Positions 36,634-47,803 are shown, counted from the first letter of the stretch. The stretch: DNA of 64,000 nucleotides from Varibaculum prostatecancerukia (GCF_943169825.2 NZ_OW968402.1:1054001-1118000); one strand, 5' to 3'. Program-made: numbers and translations. Notes: generated from the letters alone by a model not told the origin.

Positions 36634-37587
36634 ATGGATGAAGCTCAGCCACACTACGAATCTTCCCCGCCTACTGTGCCCGAGGGAGTGCCCATACTTG
36701 ATGAAATTGCTCCGCCGCGGGAGGCCAATGTTCCCGAGATGATTATTATTACCGGGATGTCGGGAGCTGGCCGCTCACGAGCCGGAAAGGCCCTAGAGGA
36801 TCTGGACTGGTACGTGGTCGACAATCTGCCACCTGCCATGTTGTTGCCCTTTGCCGACATGATGACCCCGGAAGGTGAAGGTATTCACCGACTAGCCGCC
36901 ATAGTAGATGTGCGTAGCGGGGAACTGTTCTCTAAGTTTCAACGTGCCCTGGACGAACTTTCGCGGCGGAATATCCGCTACCAGCTAGTGTTCCTAGATG
37001 CCGATGAGCGTGTCCTGGTGCGCCGCTACGAGTCGAATCGCCGTCCTCACCCCTTGCAAGAGGGAGGGCGGATCCTGGATGGAATTCGAGCAGAACGGCG
37101 GATATTGGCTCCGATTCGTACTCGCGCCGATGCTTTAATCGACACCACCAATATGAACGTCCATGATCTGAACCGCCATATGCGCGATGTGGTGGCCGGC
37201 GAAGGCGATCGTCCCATGAAGCTGACCGTAATGTCCTTCGGATTTAAGAACGGGATCCCCCTAGATGCCGATTGGGTATGCGACGTACGTTTCTTGGCTA
37301 ACCCTTATTGGGTAAACGAATTGCGCCATCTCACGGGCAAGGACGCGCCAGTCGCTAAATATGTTCTAGAACAGCCGGGAGCTGCGGAATTTGCGGAAAA
37401 AATGGTGAACCTGTTGACCCCGATTTTCGACGGTTATCTCACGGAACTAAAACCATTTGTTACTATTGCGGTCGGCTGCACCGGCGGTCAGCATCGTTCG
37501 GTAGCCTTAACGGAAAAAATGAGTGAACTCTTCCGCGCCCAAGGATTGCCGGTGCGTACCGTACATAGAGATCTGGGGTTGGAATGA
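36634..37587 (+). CDS. rapZ: RNase adapter / nucleotide-binding protein RapZ
   Basis: A 317-residue RapZ (YvcJ) protein. The N-terminal P-loop reads GMSGAGRSRAGKALEDL: the usual Lys of GKS/T is Arg-Ser here (GAGRS), as in many actinobacterial members, followed by DWYVVDNLPPAMLLP. The C-terminal domain has VAVGCTGGQHRSVALTEK, which binds a phosphosugar or RNA. In E. coli RapZ directs RNase E to GlmZ; in Gram-positive bacteria its role is less clear. ATGA overlap with yvcK shows coupled translation. Confidence 0.93.
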   Translation: MDEAQPHYESSPPTVPEGVPILDEIAPPREANVPEMIIITGMSGAGRSRAGKALEDLDWYVVDNLPPAMLLPFADMMTPEGEGIHRLAAIVDVRSGELFSKFQRALDELSRRNIRYQLVFLDADERVLVRRYESNRRPHPLQEGGRILDGIRAERRILAPIRTRADALIDTTNMNVHDLNRHMRDVVAGEGDRPMKLTVMSFGFKNGIPLDADWVCDVRFLANPYWVNELRHLTGKDAPVAKYVLEQPGAAEFAEKMVNLLTPIFDGYLTELKPFVTIAVGCTGGQHRSVALTEKMSELFRAQGLPVRTVHRDLGLE

Positions 37588-38582
37588 GAACGTTACTAGA
37601 TTCAGATGGTTGGATGACTCGCGGCTGGACCGGCCCCAATATTGTGGCTCTCGGAGGCGGGCATGGTCTTTCGGCCACTTTGCGCGCTCTCCGGCATATT
37701 ACGCGGCAACTAACCGCGGTGGTGACCGTAGCTGATGATGGAGGTTCTTCGGGACGTTTGCGGGAAGAACTAGGAGTGCTTCCTCCCGGAGATTTGCGCA
37801 TGGCGCTAGCAGCGCTATGCGACGACACTGACTGGGGTCTTACCTGGCGTGATGCTATGCAACATCGTTTCAGTTCCGACGGTCCTCTCGATAACCACGC
37901 CCTGGGAAATCTTTTAATCGTGACCATGTGGGATTTATTAGGGGACGCGGTTGAAGGTCTAGATTGGGTGGCGAGGCTGCTTAATTGTGAGGGGAAAGTA
38001 CTCCCGATGTGCGCTGATCCCATGGAGATTGAGGCCGATTTAGTCCTGGATGGCAAAAAACGGACTGTGCATGGGCAGGCAAAGACAGCTAAAGCTCCGG
38101 GGAAAGTGGTCGATGTGCGTCTTAGCCCTGCACATCCGCGGGTGTGTCCCCAAACTATCCAGGCTATCCAGGAGGCAGAGGGAATCGTCCTTGGCCCCGG
38201 ATCCTGGTACACCTCGGTGATTCCCCATCTGTTGGTTCCCGAACTTGCCGAGGCGTTGCAACAGTCTGAGGCCGGGAAAGTAATGGTGATGAATCTTGAG
38301 CCCCATACCGATGAAACTGAAGATTTGACGCTATCGGGACACATAGACGCGTTCCGGCATTTCGCGCCCGAGATGAAAATCGATGTGGTGATTGTGGATC
38401 CCACTGCGATTGACGATGACGATGAATTAGAACGCGCTGCAGAATCTGTGGGCGCTAAATTGGTAATACGGCAAGTCAGGGCAGGATCCGCCTCGGAGCA
38501 ACATGATCCCTTGCGGCTAGCAGCCGCCTTGCGGGACGCATTTCAGGGGTATTTATCGGAAGTGGGCGTACCCGAGATCTAG
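37584..38582 (+). CDS. yvcK: YvcK/CofD-like gluconeogenesis factor
   Basis: A 332-residue protein of the YvcK/GlmR (CuvA) family, which binds UDP-GlcNAc and links carbon supply to cell-wall synthesis. NIVALGGGHGLSATLRALR at the N-terminus and VTVADDGGSSGRLREELG are diagnostic, as is VLGPGSWYTSVIPHL. The ATG at 37584 overlaps the rapZ stop. The rapZ-yvcK-whiA order is the standard one in Gram-positive bacteria. Confidence 0.95.
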   Translation: MRTLLDSDGWMTRGWTGPNIVALGGGHGLSATLRALRHITRQLTAVVTVADDGGSSGRLREELGVLPPGDLRMALAALCDDTDWGLTWRDAMQHRFSSDGPLDNHALGNLLIVTMWDLLGDAVEGLDWVARLLNCEGKVLPMCADPMEIEADLVLDGKKRTVHGQAKTAKAPGKVVDVRLSPAHPRVCPQTIQAIQEAEGIVLGPGSWYTSVIPHLLVPELAEALQQSEAGKVMVMNLEPHTDETEDLTLSGHIDAFRHFAPEMKIDVVIVDPTAIDDDDELERAAESVGAKLVIRQVRAGSASEQHDPLRLAAALRDAFQGYLSEVGVPEI

Positions 38583-38640
38583 TTAGAATGACGGTTAGAA
38601 AGAAACCAAATCACTATTTAGGGCGGAAAGGGAAGCCGAG

Positions 38641-39618
38641 ATGTCTTTGACCTCAGATATTAAAAATGAGCTAGCGGAAAAACCCATAGCTAAGCAGTCT
38701 GAGGCGCAAGCGCAAACGGCTAGTATTTTGCGTTTCGCGGGCGGGATTCACCTGATTAACCGCAATATCGTGGTGGAAGCAGAAGTTGACAACGTAAAGG
38801 TAATGAAACAGCTGGTCGACAGTCTGGAAAATTTATTTGATGCCCATCCCGATGTGGTGCGGGTAGGGGCCGGCGGGATTCGCGCCGATGACCGTTACGT
38901 GGTTCGCATAGTGGAAAATGCCGGAAACCTAGCACGCCTTACCGGTCTAATAGATCGTGCCGGGCGCCCTATCCGCGGTTTGTCTCCGCGGCTGGTTTCG
39001 GGCGATCTTGGAGTCGCCAAGGCTACTTGGCGGGGCGCATTTATGGCCCGCGGATCCTTATCGCAGCCGGGACGTTCCGGTTCTTTAGAAGTTACCTGCC
39101 CCGGTCCCGAGGCCGCCTTAGCTTTGGTAGGTGCCGCGCGTCGGTTGGGAGTCAGCGCCAAATCTCGCCAGGTACGCGGACAAGACCGGGTAGTGGTGCG
39201 TGATGGGGAGCAAATCTCAAAACTACTAACCGCTATGGGAGCATTGCGCGCTCAGGAAATCTGGGAAAAGAATCGGGAAACCAATCAGGTACGGGGATCC
39301 GTTAATCGCCTGGCTAATTTCGATGACGCGAACTTGCGACGCAGCGCCCGGGCCGCAGTGGCGGCAGGGGCCCGAGTACGACGTGCCTTTGAAATCCTGG
39401 GAGAAGATATCCCAGCGCACCTTTTGCAAGCCGGCCAATTGCGCTTGCAGCATAAGGAAGCATCCTTGGAAGAATTGGGGCAAAAGGCGGATCCGCCGCT
39501 GACTAAAGATGCGGTAGCCGGTCGGATCCGGCGGCTGCTAGCGATGGCAGACAAGGCTGCACATGAGCAGGGAATACCCTCCACCCAGGATGCGGTGGAC
39601 GCAGAAGATGCACAATAA
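38641..39618 (+). CDS. whiA: Transcription/division regulator WhiA
   Basis: WhiA has an N-terminal LAGLIDADG-type domain and a C-terminal helix-turn-helix; in Streptomyces it acts with WhiB in sporulation septation, and it is kept in non-sporulating relatives. In this 325-residue protein the first part has QTASILRFAGGIHL, the middle GAFMARGSLSQPGRSGSLEV, and the end LEELGQKADPPLTKDAVAGRIRRL, the DNA-binding segment. GGAAAGGGAAG precedes the ATG. It is the last gene before glycolytic gap. Confidence 0.95.
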   Translation: MSLTSDIKNELAEKPIAKQSEAQAQTASILRFAGGIHLINRNIVVEAEVDNVKVMKQLVDSLENLFDAHPDVVRVGAGGIRADDRYVVRIVENAGNLARLTGLIDRAGRPIRGLSPRLVSGDLGVAKATWRGAFMARGSLSQPGRSGSLEVTCPGPEAALALVGAARRLGVSAKSRQVRGQDRVVVRDGEQISKLLTAMGALRAQEIWEKNRETNQVRGSVNRLANFDDANLRRSARAAVAAGARVRRAFEILGEDIPAHLLQAGQLRLQHKEASLEELGQKADPPLTKDAVAGRIRRLLAMADKAAHEQGIPSTQDAVDAEDAQ

Positions 39619-39716
39619 TCAATGGTAAAAGTCACTATTACAGCCTCCACTGCCCAAAATCTGGGTAAATAACGACAATAGACCTAAGCGGAAGGGCGTC
39701 ACCCCGTGTAAAGTAG

Positions 39717-40850
<1,134 letters not shown>

Positions 40851-40874
40851 ACTAATGCGACGTAATGCATAAGG

Positions 40875-40909
40875 TATGCCCGCCTGCCTGTTCCAGGCAG
40901 GCGGGCATA
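40875..40909 (+). terminator. Long hairpin between gap and pgk
   Basis: A perfect 16-bp stem (40875-40890 with 40894-40909, beginning TATGCCCGCC) with a 3-nt loop, followed only by a mixed ATCTTCTTATC tail. It may partly terminate or stabilise the gap message, making gap more abundant than pgk-tpiA. Confidence 0.6.
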
Positions 40910-40962
40910 ATCTTCTTATCCACTCACTTCATGCCCTACGTGGCAGAAAGGTAAAGCAAATA

Positions 40963-42159
40963 ATGGCTCTAAGAGGTATTGAGTCTTTAGGAGACTTAGC
41001 CGGACGTAAAGTTCTGGTGCGCTCCGACTTTAACGTACCGTTGAAAGACGGTAAAATCACTGATGACGGGCGTATTCGTGCCGCATTGCCTACGTTAAAG
41101 GCATTGGTAGATGCCGGGGCGAAAGTAGTGGTAATGGCGCACCTAGGTCGCCCTAAGGGACAGGTTAACCCGGAGTTTTCTTTGGCCCCGGTTGCCAAGC
41201 GACTAGGCGAACTGCTGGGGCAGGACGTAGTCCTGGCGAAAGATACGGTAGGCGAGGATGCCAAAGCACAGGCAGCCGCGCTTAAAGATGGACAGGTATT
41301 ACTGCTCGAAAATGTGCGTTTTGACCCCCGCGAAAACTCCAAAGATGATGCCGAGCGCGAGGATCTAGCTAAAGAATATTCTCAATTGGCTGATTGCTTT
41401 GTCTCTGATGGTTTTGGGGTAGTGCACCGCAAACAAGCTTCGGTTTATGACATTGCTAAGCTCTTGCCTTCCGCGGCGGGGTACCTGGTGGAAAAAGAAA
41501 TCGAGTCTTTACGCCGGGCAACTGACAACCCTGAGCGTCCCTATGGCGTTATCCTGGGTGGCTCTAAGGTTTCGGACAAGTTGGGCGTTATTGCCAACCT
41601 GTTGGAAAAGGCTGACTTCTTAGCTATAGGTGGCGGCATGGCCTACACCTTCCTGGCCGCTAAAGGCTACGAAGTAGGTAACTCGCTACTGGAAACCGAC
41701 CAGATAGAAACGGTTAAAGGCTATATGCAAAAAGCTGAAGACCGCGGGGTCGATCTGTTACTTCCGGTTGACACCTTGGTCGCCCCGGAGTTTGCGGCAG
41801 ACGCGCCCGCCACTCTGGTGGATTGCGACAATATGCCCACCGGTCAAATGGGTCTCGATATCGGCCCGAAGACCGCCCAGTTGTTTGCGGATAAGATTAA
41901 AGCCGCTAAAACGGTAGCCTGGAACGGCCCCATGGGGGTGTTCGAATTTGCGGCCTTTAGCGAAGGTACCAAAGCGGTAGCGCAAGCACTTGCCGACTCA
42001 GAATGCTTTAGCGTGATTGGCGGGGGAGATTCCGCCGCTGCGGTGCGCACCTTGGGATTTGATGAAACTAAGTTCAGCCATATTTCCACTGGTGGCGGAG
42101 CTTCTTTGGAACTATTAGAAGGTAAAACCCTACCGGGTATTGCCGTATTGGAGGATTAA
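40963..42159 (+). CDS. pgk: Phosphoglycerate kinase
   Basis: Makes ATP and 3-phosphoglycerate from 1,3-bisphosphoglycerate. The 398-residue protein has [20 protein letters not shown] at the start, MAHLGRPKG, the hinge region and the C-terminal [13 protein letters not shown] and [16 protein letters not shown] 40963 with GAAAGG upstream gives the normal N-terminus; the frame continues back through the hairpin but that part is not like the family. Followed 3 bp later by tpiA. Confidence 0.96.
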   Translation: MALRGIESLGDLAGRKVLVRSDFNVPLKDGKITDDGRIRAALPTLKALVDAGAKVVVMAHLGRPKGQVNPEFSLAPVAKRLGELLGQDVVLAKDTVGEDAKAQAAALKDGQVLLLENVRFDPRENSKDDAEREDLAKEYSQLADCFVSDGFGVVHRKQASVYDIAKLLPSAAGYLVEKEIESLRRATDNPERPYGVILGGSKVSDKLGVIANLLEKADFLAIGGGMAYTFLAAKGYEVGNSLLETDQIETVKGYMQKAEDRGVDLLLPVDTLVAPEFAADAPATLVDCDNMPTGQMGLDIGPKTAQLFADKIKAAKTVAWNGPMGVFEFAAFSEGTKAVAQALADSECFSVIGGGDSAAAVRTLGFDETKFSHISTGGGASLELLEGKTLPGIAVLED

Positions 42160-42162
42160 ATA

Positions 42163-42936
42163 ATGACTCGTACCCCATTGCTAGCTGGCAACTGGAAAAT
42201 GAATATGAACCATTTGGAGGCAACTCGTTTGGTTCAAGAACTGGCTCTAGATCTGCAAGATCACCGCTTCGACTATCGCAATGATGTGGTAGTAATTCCG
42301 CCTTTCACCGATATTCGTTCGGTGCAGACCGTGGTGGAATCAGACAACCTGAAGATCACCTACGGTGCGCAAGATGTGTCTGTGCATGAATCCGGCGCAT
42401 ACACCGGTGAAATTTCGGCCTCGATGCTAACCAAGCTGGGATGCTCTTGGGTGGTAGTCGGACACTCTGAACGGCGTGAATACCACAACGAGAGTGACGA
42501 ACTGGTGGGGCAAAAAGCTGCGGTCGCTTTAGAGGCCGGGATGACCCCGATTATCTGCTGCGGTGAAGGTCTGGAAGTACGGAAAGCCGGCCAGCATGTA
42601 ACCCACGTAGTAAAACAGATTGAAGGTGCTTACCAAGATATTTCCGCCGATGATGCGGTTAATACCGTGGTTGCCTACGAACCGATCTGGGCGATTGGTA
42701 CTGGTGAAACCGCCACTCCGGAGGACGCTGAGGAAGTTTGTGGAGCGATTCGGGAGAAACTGGCTGAGCTATATTCAGCTGACGTGGCCGAGTCGATTCG
42801 GGTACTCTACGGTGGTTCGGTGAAATCAGCAAACGTAGCCGAGATTATGGCCAAACCGAATGTGGACGGTGCCCTGGTAGGGGGAGCCTCCTTGAAGGCT
42901 GAAGAGTTCTCTAAGATTGCTCGTTTTGACGACTAG
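42163..42936 (+). CDS. tpiA: Triosephosphate isomerase
   Basis: Interconverts dihydroxyacetone phosphate and glyceraldehyde-3-phosphate. The 257-residue protein shows [10 protein letters not shown] with the active Lys, [11 protein letters not shown] with the catalytic His, [11 protein letters not shown] with the catalytic Glu, and [14 protein letters not shown]. The start lies 3 bp after pgk and uses the end of pgk (GGAGG) as its ribosome site. Confidence 0.96.
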   Translation: MTRTPLLAGNWKMNMNHLEATRLVQELALDLQDHRFDYRNDVVVIPPFTDIRSVQTVVESDNLKITYGAQDVSVHESGAYTGEISASMLTKLGCSWVVVGHSERREYHNESDELVGQKAAVALEAGMTPIICCGEGLEVRKAGQHVTHVVKQIEGAYQDISADDAVNTVVAYEPIWAIGTGETATPEDAEEVCGAIREKLAELYSADVAESIRVLYGGSVKSANVAEIMAKPNVDGALVGGASLKAEEFSKIARFDD

Positions 42937-42985
42937 AAGATTTTTTAGGTAGAAATTAACCGCCTCTGAGCGGTGAAGTTGCTAA

Positions 42986-43025
42986 CGTATTGGCGGCGGG
43001 TCGAATATGACCTGCCGCCAATACG
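42986..43025 (+). terminator. Long hairpin after tpiA
   Basis: A 17-bp stem with one G-U pair (42986-43002 with 43009-43025, beginning CGTATTGGCGGC) and a 6-nt loop. No T-tract follows. It lies between tpiA and secG and may be a terminator or a processing site. Confidence 0.55.
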
Positions 43026-43067
43026 CTATAGTTAGGGCTGTTCATATATTTTTGGGAGAAGACTTTA

Positions 43068-43316
43068 GTGCAAACCGTAATCGAGATTATCGCGCAAGTA
43101 GTGCTGGTGCTATCCAGTTTGTTTCTGATTCTCACCATTTTGATGCATAAAGGATCAGGTGGAGGTTTATCCGATATGTTCGGAGGAGGGCTCACTTCTA
43201 GTGCTGGCTCTTCCGGAGTCGCCATGCGTAACCTTAACCGCATCACTATTGTGACCGCCATTATTTGGCTAATTAGCGTCATTGTTCTGGGGCTTTTGCC
43301 TCGAATATTTTCATAA
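43068..43316 (+). CDS. secG: Preprotein translocase subunit SecG
   Basis: An 82-residue SecG with two membrane helices (IIAQVVLVLSSLFLILTILM and ITIVTAIIWLISVIVLGLL) and the conserved loop HKGSGGGLSDMFGGG between them. It is the small accessory subunit of SecYEG. GTG 43068 is preceded by GGGAGAAG. Placement after tpiA is the usual one in actinobacteria. Confidence 0.94.
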   Translation: MQTVIEIIAQVVLVLSSLFLILTILMHKGSGGGLSDMFGGGLTSSAGSSGVAMRNLNRITIVTAIIWLISVIVLGLLPRIFS

Positions 43317-43358
43317 ATTCTAACCGGATAAAACGATTTCCAGATAAAGGTGTTCCCC

Positions 43359-44663
43359 ATGACCCGTGAAAATGAAACCAGTTCTTCTCACCGCCGGCGC
43401 TCTAAATTTTCTTGGAAGAAAGTTCTAGCAGCTTTAGGTGCCTTTACCCTGATCGCATTGATTGCGGTGGGGGGAGTCTTCGGATACTCCATGTATCAAG
43501 CGGGCAAAGTTAATCAGCCCCAAGCCACCGCTACTGCGAAAGCGCCGGTAAAGAAGACTGCGACCCCCGCTCCTAAAAAAGAGGTGCAAATAACCCTAGC
43601 CGCCACTGGGGACGTGCTATCCCACGAACCGGTAGTGGCCAGCAGCTGGAAAGAGGGTACTACCCGCTACACCAGGGAAGTAGAAAAGATCCGTCCTTGG
43701 ATAGCGGGGGCAGATATTGCCCTGTGCCACCAGGAAATCCCCTTTGGAAAATCTGATCAAGATTCTCGCGGATATCCCGTATTTAAGGCGCCCTTGAGTT
43801 GGGCGCAAGATTCCAAAGATTTTGGATATGACGGCTGTTCCACCGCCTCTAATCACACTTTTGATCAGGGATCCGAAGGCATTGCGCATACCATCGACAC
43901 CATGCGTAATGCCGGCTTGGGGGTAACCGGTTCTGCCAAAAGCGCAGATGAAAAACGTTACCAAATGTATGAGATCACCAAAGAGGGGCGTTCCTTCAAA
44001 CTTGCCCATATTTCTGCTGCCTATGGCCTAAATCAAGGTACTCCGGCGGAATATGTGAATAATCCTTGGTTAGTTAATGTAACTAGCGACGGAAAAATAA
44101 TCGTAGATATCGCGCGGCAGGCACGGGCTGATGGTGCCGATTTCGTGGTAGCTTCTGTGCATTCTGGCGCTGAATACAACTCACCACCTTCACCGGAGCA
44201 GGATCTAATCTCTAAAACGCTTGCTGACTCAGGGCAAGTGGACCTTTACATTGGGCACCATGTACACGTTCCCCAGCCGATCAGGAAATTGCCCGGCGGG
44301 GTAGATGGGAAAGGGCTTTGGGTTTACTACGGGATAGGGAACTTGCTTTCGGCAATGCATGCATCGCAAGGTATTGGCACTCAGGTGGGACAGATTGCCT
44401 TCCCCACGATTACCTTGCCTGCCAAGGGACATCCCTATGTTTCCGCTGCCGGTTGGGTACCTCTAGTCATGGATCGCTCAACCCTGCAAGTAGTTCCGGG
44501 ATACCTCTACGAAAGTTCCGAGGGCGCGGGCACTTCGCTCAGCACTCAGACCGCCGCGAGTTACCTGGCGCATCTGCGGGAAGTCACTGAAGGCCAAGCT
44601 ACTGAGCTGAAAGATCCACCAACCGCTGATTCAACTACTAAAGTGCAGCCTTTAAATAGTTAA
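43359..44663 (+). CDS. CapA-family (poly-gamma-glutamate synthesis-like) protein
   Basis: A 434-residue membrane-anchored protein with an N-terminal cytoplasmic basic stretch, one helix (VLAALGAFTLIALIAVGGVF) and an outer metallophosphatase-like PGA_cap domain. Visible motifs are AATGDVLSHEPV, ADIALCHQEIPFG, TASNHTFDQGSEGI, ASVHSGAEYNSPPSPEQ and YIGHHVHVPQPI, in the order of the CapA fold. Members are linked to capsule polyglutamate, but here there are no capBC genes nearby, so the role is unknown. ATG 43359 has AAAGGTG 6 nt upstream. Confidence 0.88.
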   Translation: MTRENETSSSHRRRSKFSWKKVLAALGAFTLIALIAVGGVFGYSMYQAGKVNQPQATATAKAPVKKTATPAPKKEVQITLAATGDVLSHEPVVASSWKEGTTRYTREVEKIRPWIAGADIALCHQEIPFGKSDQDSRGYPVFKAPLSWAQDSKDFGYDGCSTASNHTFDQGSEGIAHTIDTMRNAGLGVTGSAKSADEKRYQMYEITKEGRSFKLAHISAAYGLNQGTPAEYVNNPWLVNVTSDGKIIVDIARQARADGADFVVASVHSGAEYNSPPSPEQDLISKTLADSGQVDLYIGHHVHVPQPIRKLPGGVDGKGLWVYYGIGNLLSAMHASQGIGTQVGQIAFPTITLPAKGHPYVSAAGWVPLVMDRSTLQVVPGYLYESSEGAGTSLSTQTAASYLAHLREVTEGQATELKDPPTADSTTKVQPLNS

Positions 44664-44865
44664 TTTTTCTTAGCTGTTTAGAGGAAATGACTGTGTTTTT
44701 TTAGTTGCGCCAAATCAGAGGTGGGTACGCTAGCTCACATCCATGGGTTATCATTTCCTGAAAGTCGCGCAGTGCCCTAAGATTATCAGCGTTGCAATTT
44801 ATTCGAACAGGTGAATCCTGCCGTAAACAGGTGGGACACCGCAGACAAGCCGCGGGAGCGTATTT

Positions 44866-46212
44866 GTGAAAACAGACGTGGAAAAACTGGAAGAAACCAG
44901 GGCTAAACTAACCGTCCAGGTACCTTATGAAGATCTCAAACCGGAAATCGACAAGGTATATAAGCAACTAGGGAAGCAGGTTTCAATTCCTGGCTTCCGT
45001 CCCGGTCACGTTCCGAACCAAATAATTGATCAGCGGATTGGACGCGGCTATGTACTGGAACAGGCCATCAACGAGCGTTTAGGGGACTTCTATGGCCGCG
45101 CTTTAAACGAAGCGAAAGTGACCCCCCTGGGGCAGCCAGAAGTCGAGGTCGTAGAAACTCCCGCAGTTGAGGGCAAACCCGGCGGTGACCTCAAGTTCAC
45201 CGCAGAGGTAGATATCGTTCCTGATTTCGAGCTACCGTCCCTCGAGGACGTGTCCCTAGAGGTATCGAAGCTGGAAGTAAGCGATGAGGACGTAGAAAAG
45301 GAACTAGACCAGCTACGTGATCGTTTCGCCTCCCTAAAGACTGTAGAGCGTGCAGCTCAAGACGGTGACTTCACTTCCATCGATATGGTTGCCAAGATTG
45401 GGGATGAGGAAGTTGACTCCGTTTCCGGAGTTTCCTACCAGATTGGTTCCCAGTCGATGCTCGAAGGCATGGATGAAGCACTAAGTGGCATGCAGGCCGA
45501 GGAAACCACCGAATTCAAATCCACTTTGAAGGGTGGAGAGCACGAGGGTGAAGAAGCCGATGTTACTCTCACTTTGCACAAGGTAAAAGAGCGGGAACTG
45601 CCCGAGGCTGATGATGATTTCGCTCAGATGGCGTCGGAATTCGACACTATTGGGGAATTGCGCACCGATTTGCGTGGCAATGTAGAGAAGATGCGGCGCC
45701 AGCAGCAGGCTTTGGAAGCTCGCGAGAAACTCCAAGACTACCTGGTAGAAAACACTGATTTCCCGCTTCCGCAGAAGTTTATCGATAGCGAGGTTGATCG
45801 CCTTGCTGAGGGACAAGAAGACGCTGACCGCGAGGAACTGACTGAGTCAGTTAAGAAACAGGCCAAGCAACAGATTGTGGTTGATCGCATCGCTAATGAA
45901 CGCGAGGTGGAGATTGACCCCAATGAGCTCTACCAGTCCATCTTCGAGATTGCGCAGATGTACGGGGTTGATCCTATGCAGATGTTGCAGGATCAGAACC
46001 AGGTAGCCGCGATGGGGCAAGATTTGCGCCGTAACCGCGCCTTGGTATCGGCTCTACGGGAAGTAACCGTCAAGGACGAGGACGGCACCGAGATTGACCT
46101 TTCAGAGTTCACCAAGGATCCGGCAGAGGCGCGGGCAGAGCAGGCGGCAGCTGCCGCCGCTGAGGCTGCCGAAGGCGATAGTGATGCCGAGGCTAGCGAA
46201 GAGGAAAACTAG
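44866..46212 (+). CDS. tig: Trigger factor
   Basis: Ribosome-bound chaperone and peptidyl-prolyl isomerase. The 448-residue protein has the ribosome-binding segment GFRPGHVPNQIIDQR (a variant of GFRxGKxP), the FKBP-like domain around 160-245 and a long helical C-terminal domain, ending in an Ala/Glu-rich tail (QAAAAAAEAAEGDSDAEASEEEN) common in actinobacteria. GTG 44866 has GGGAG upstream. The 202-bp region 44664-44865 before it holds no gene or tRNA that I can find. Confidence 0.95.
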   Translation: MKTDVEKLEETRAKLTVQVPYEDLKPEIDKVYKQLGKQVSIPGFRPGHVPNQIIDQRIGRGYVLEQAINERLGDFYGRALNEAKVTPLGQPEVEVVETPAVEGKPGGDLKFTAEVDIVPDFELPSLEDVSLEVSKLEVSDEDVEKELDQLRDRFASLKTVERAAQDGDFTSIDMVAKIGDEEVDSVSGVSYQIGSQSMLEGMDEALSGMQAEETTEFKSTLKGGEHEGEEADVTLTLHKVKERELPEADDDFAQMASEFDTIGELRTDLRGNVEKMRRQQQALEAREKLQDYLVENTDFPLPQKFIDSEVDRLAEGQEDADREELTESVKKQAKQQIVVDRIANEREVEIDPNELYQSIFEIAQMYGVDPMQMLQDQNQVAAMGQDLRRNRALVSALREVTVKDEDGTEIDLSEFTKDPAEARAEQAAAAAAEAAEGDSDAEASEEEN

Positions 46213-46243
46213 CCGCTAGAGGTATCAGTAATTCTTAAAGCCA

Positions 46244-46275
46244 GTGGGGCGGACAGTGAGAGCTTTCCGCCCCAC
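46244..46275 (+). terminator. Hairpin after tig
   Basis: A perfect 10-bp stem GTGGGGCGGA / TCCGCCCCAC with a 12-nt loop. The T-tract is missing. Probably the end of the tig transcript. Confidence 0.5.
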
Positions 46276-46330
46276 CAGCATTTACCCCTAGCTAAACGCT
46301 TTTCAGGGGTGTATACCCCCAGGTTTCATG

Positions 46331-46341
46331 CGCTGAAAGCG
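46331..46341 (+). promoter_or_regulatory. ClgR-type operator upstream of clpP1
   Basis: CGCTGAAAGCG fits the core CGCYNANRGCG of the ClgR box known from corynebacteria and streptomycetes, where ClgR activates clpP1P2 and other protease genes. It lies 89 bp before the clpP1 start. A related imperfect copy (CGCTTTTCAGG) is at 46298-46308. The regulator itself is not in the window. Confidence 0.6.
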
Positions 46342-46429
46342 TAAAAGGGCATGGCAGAGAAGAAAACCGTCTCCAAAGACGGTAGTTTGATAGAGAACCA
46401 TTTTTAAGTCCCACAGATAAGGAACAACC

Positions 46430-47047
46430 GTGCAAACTGCGGCAGTAAAAAATGAGGGAGATCAGCTTAGCTCCCTAGCTTTAGGTGACCATGTTTTCAA
46501 TAAGCTGTTAAAAGAACGGATTATTTGGCTGGGGTCAGAAGTGGCCGAGGATAACGCCAACCAGATTTGTGCCCAGATGATGTTGCTAGCGGCGCAGGAT
46601 CCGGAAAAGCCGATTTTTCTCTACATCAACTCTCCGGGCGGGTCGGTAACTGCCGGTATGGCCATTTACGACACCATGCAATATATTCAGCCAGAAGTAG
46701 TAACCGTGGCTTTGGGCATGGCAGCTTCTATGGGACAGCTGCTGCTCACTGCTGGCACTCCCGGTAAACGCTATGCGACCCCGCATGCCCGGATTTTGAT
46801 GCACCAACCCTCGGGGGGCGTAGGCGGCACCGCCTCGGATATTCGCATTAACGCTAACTTGATTTTGCAGATGAAACAGGAACTGGCCGAGATAAATGCC
46901 CAACGCACCGGGAAATCGGTGGAAAAGATCCGGGAAGATTCGGAACGTGACCACTGGTTCACTGCTCAAGAGGCCCTGGAATACGGATTCATTGACCACG
47001 TAATTGAGTCGGCTCGTAACCTCGGCGCTGATGGAAAGGAACTCTAG
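46430..47047 (+). CDS. clpP1: ATP-dependent Clp protease proteolytic subunit 1
   Basis: ClpP serine protease, 205 residues. [20 protein letters not shown], the nucleophile in [11 protein letters not shown] and the His in MHQPSGG are seen. Two adjacent ClpP proteins form a mixed tetradecamer in actinobacteria. GTG 46430 has AAGGA upstream. It is followed by clpP2 after 5 bp. Confidence 0.95.
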   Translation: MQTAAVKNEGDQLSSLALGDHVFNKLLKERIIWLGSEVAEDNANQICAQMMLLAAQDPEKPIFLYINSPGGSVTAGMAIYDTMQYIQPEVVTVALGMAASMGQLLLTAGTPGKRYATPHARILMHQPSGGVGGTASDIRINANLILQMKQELAEINAQRTGKSVEKIREDSERDHWFTAQEALEYGFIDHVIESARNLGADGKEL

Positions 47048-47052
47048 TAACC

Positions 47053-47718
47053 ATGGCTTTTTCACCTTTATATCCAGCGGGAGCTCCGCGTCTGGCTGCA
47101 AATATGCCGATTGACCGCTACGTGCTCCCCGAGTTCGAGGAACGTACCTCCTACGGTTTCAAACGCCAAAACCCCTACACCAAACTCTTTGATGAGCGGA
47201 TTATTTTCTTGGGGGTGCAGGTAGATGATTCCTCAGCCGATGATGTGATGGCACAGCTTTTAGTATTGGAATCTCAAGATCCGGATTCCCTCATCACCAT
47301 GTACATTAACTCTCCAGGTGGTTCCTTTACCGCGATGACCGCGATCTACGACACTATGCAGTACGTAAAGCCGCAGATTCAGACAGTTTGCCTGGGTCAA
47401 GCAGCTTCCGCAGCAGCAGTGCTACTTGCCGGAGGTTCTGCCGGCAGCCGTTTGGCTCTACCGAACGCACGGATCGTTATTCACCAGCCCTCGATGCAGG
47501 GCTCTCAGGGGCAAGCCACCGATATTGAGATTATTGCGGAAGAAATCGATCGGATGCGTACTTGGTTAGAGGAAACTATCGCGAAGCATTCTGGGCAGAC
47601 CCCTGAGCAGGTACGCAAAGATATCGAACGCGATAAGATCCTGACTGCTCCTGCCGCCAAAGAGTACGGCCTGATTGACCAGGTTTTGGAGTCCCGCAAA
47701 AGCCCGTCAAAACCATAG
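47053..47718 (+). CDS. clpP2: ATP-dependent Clp protease proteolytic subunit 2
   Basis: Second ClpP of the pair, 221 residues, with a longer N-terminus ([20 protein letters not shown]) as is usual for actinobacterial ClpP2. [34 protein letters not shown] (active Ser) and IVIHQPS (active His) are present. It should assemble with ClpP1 and be fed by ClpX, encoded next. Confidence 0.95.
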   Translation: MAFSPLYPAGAPRLAANMPIDRYVLPEFEERTSYGFKRQNPYTKLFDERIIFLGVQVDDSSADDVMAQLLVLESQDPDSLITMYINSPGGSFTAMTAIYDTMQYVKPQIQTVCLGQAASAAAVLLAGGSAGSRLALPNARIVIHQPSMQGSQGQATDIEIIAEEIDRMRTWLEETIAKHSGQTPEQVRKDIERDKILTAPAAKEYGLIDQVLESRKSPSKP

Positions 47719-47803
47719 GATCAGCTAGCTAGCGTGTTGCCGCAAGCTAGCTGCAAAAATACCTTTAGGCTAAGAGGTGCAGGTCTGATTTAGGAGGAAA
47801 CGG

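Noticed and set aside
37463-38404. 313-codon minus-strand ORF opposite rapZ/yvcK
   Set aside because: yvcK is certain from its motifs; the antisense frame is a by-product and looks like no protein.
44664-44865. A tRNA gene upstream of tig
   Set aside because: TTCGAA occurs, but there is no acceptor stem, D-arm or anticodon arm around it on either strand.
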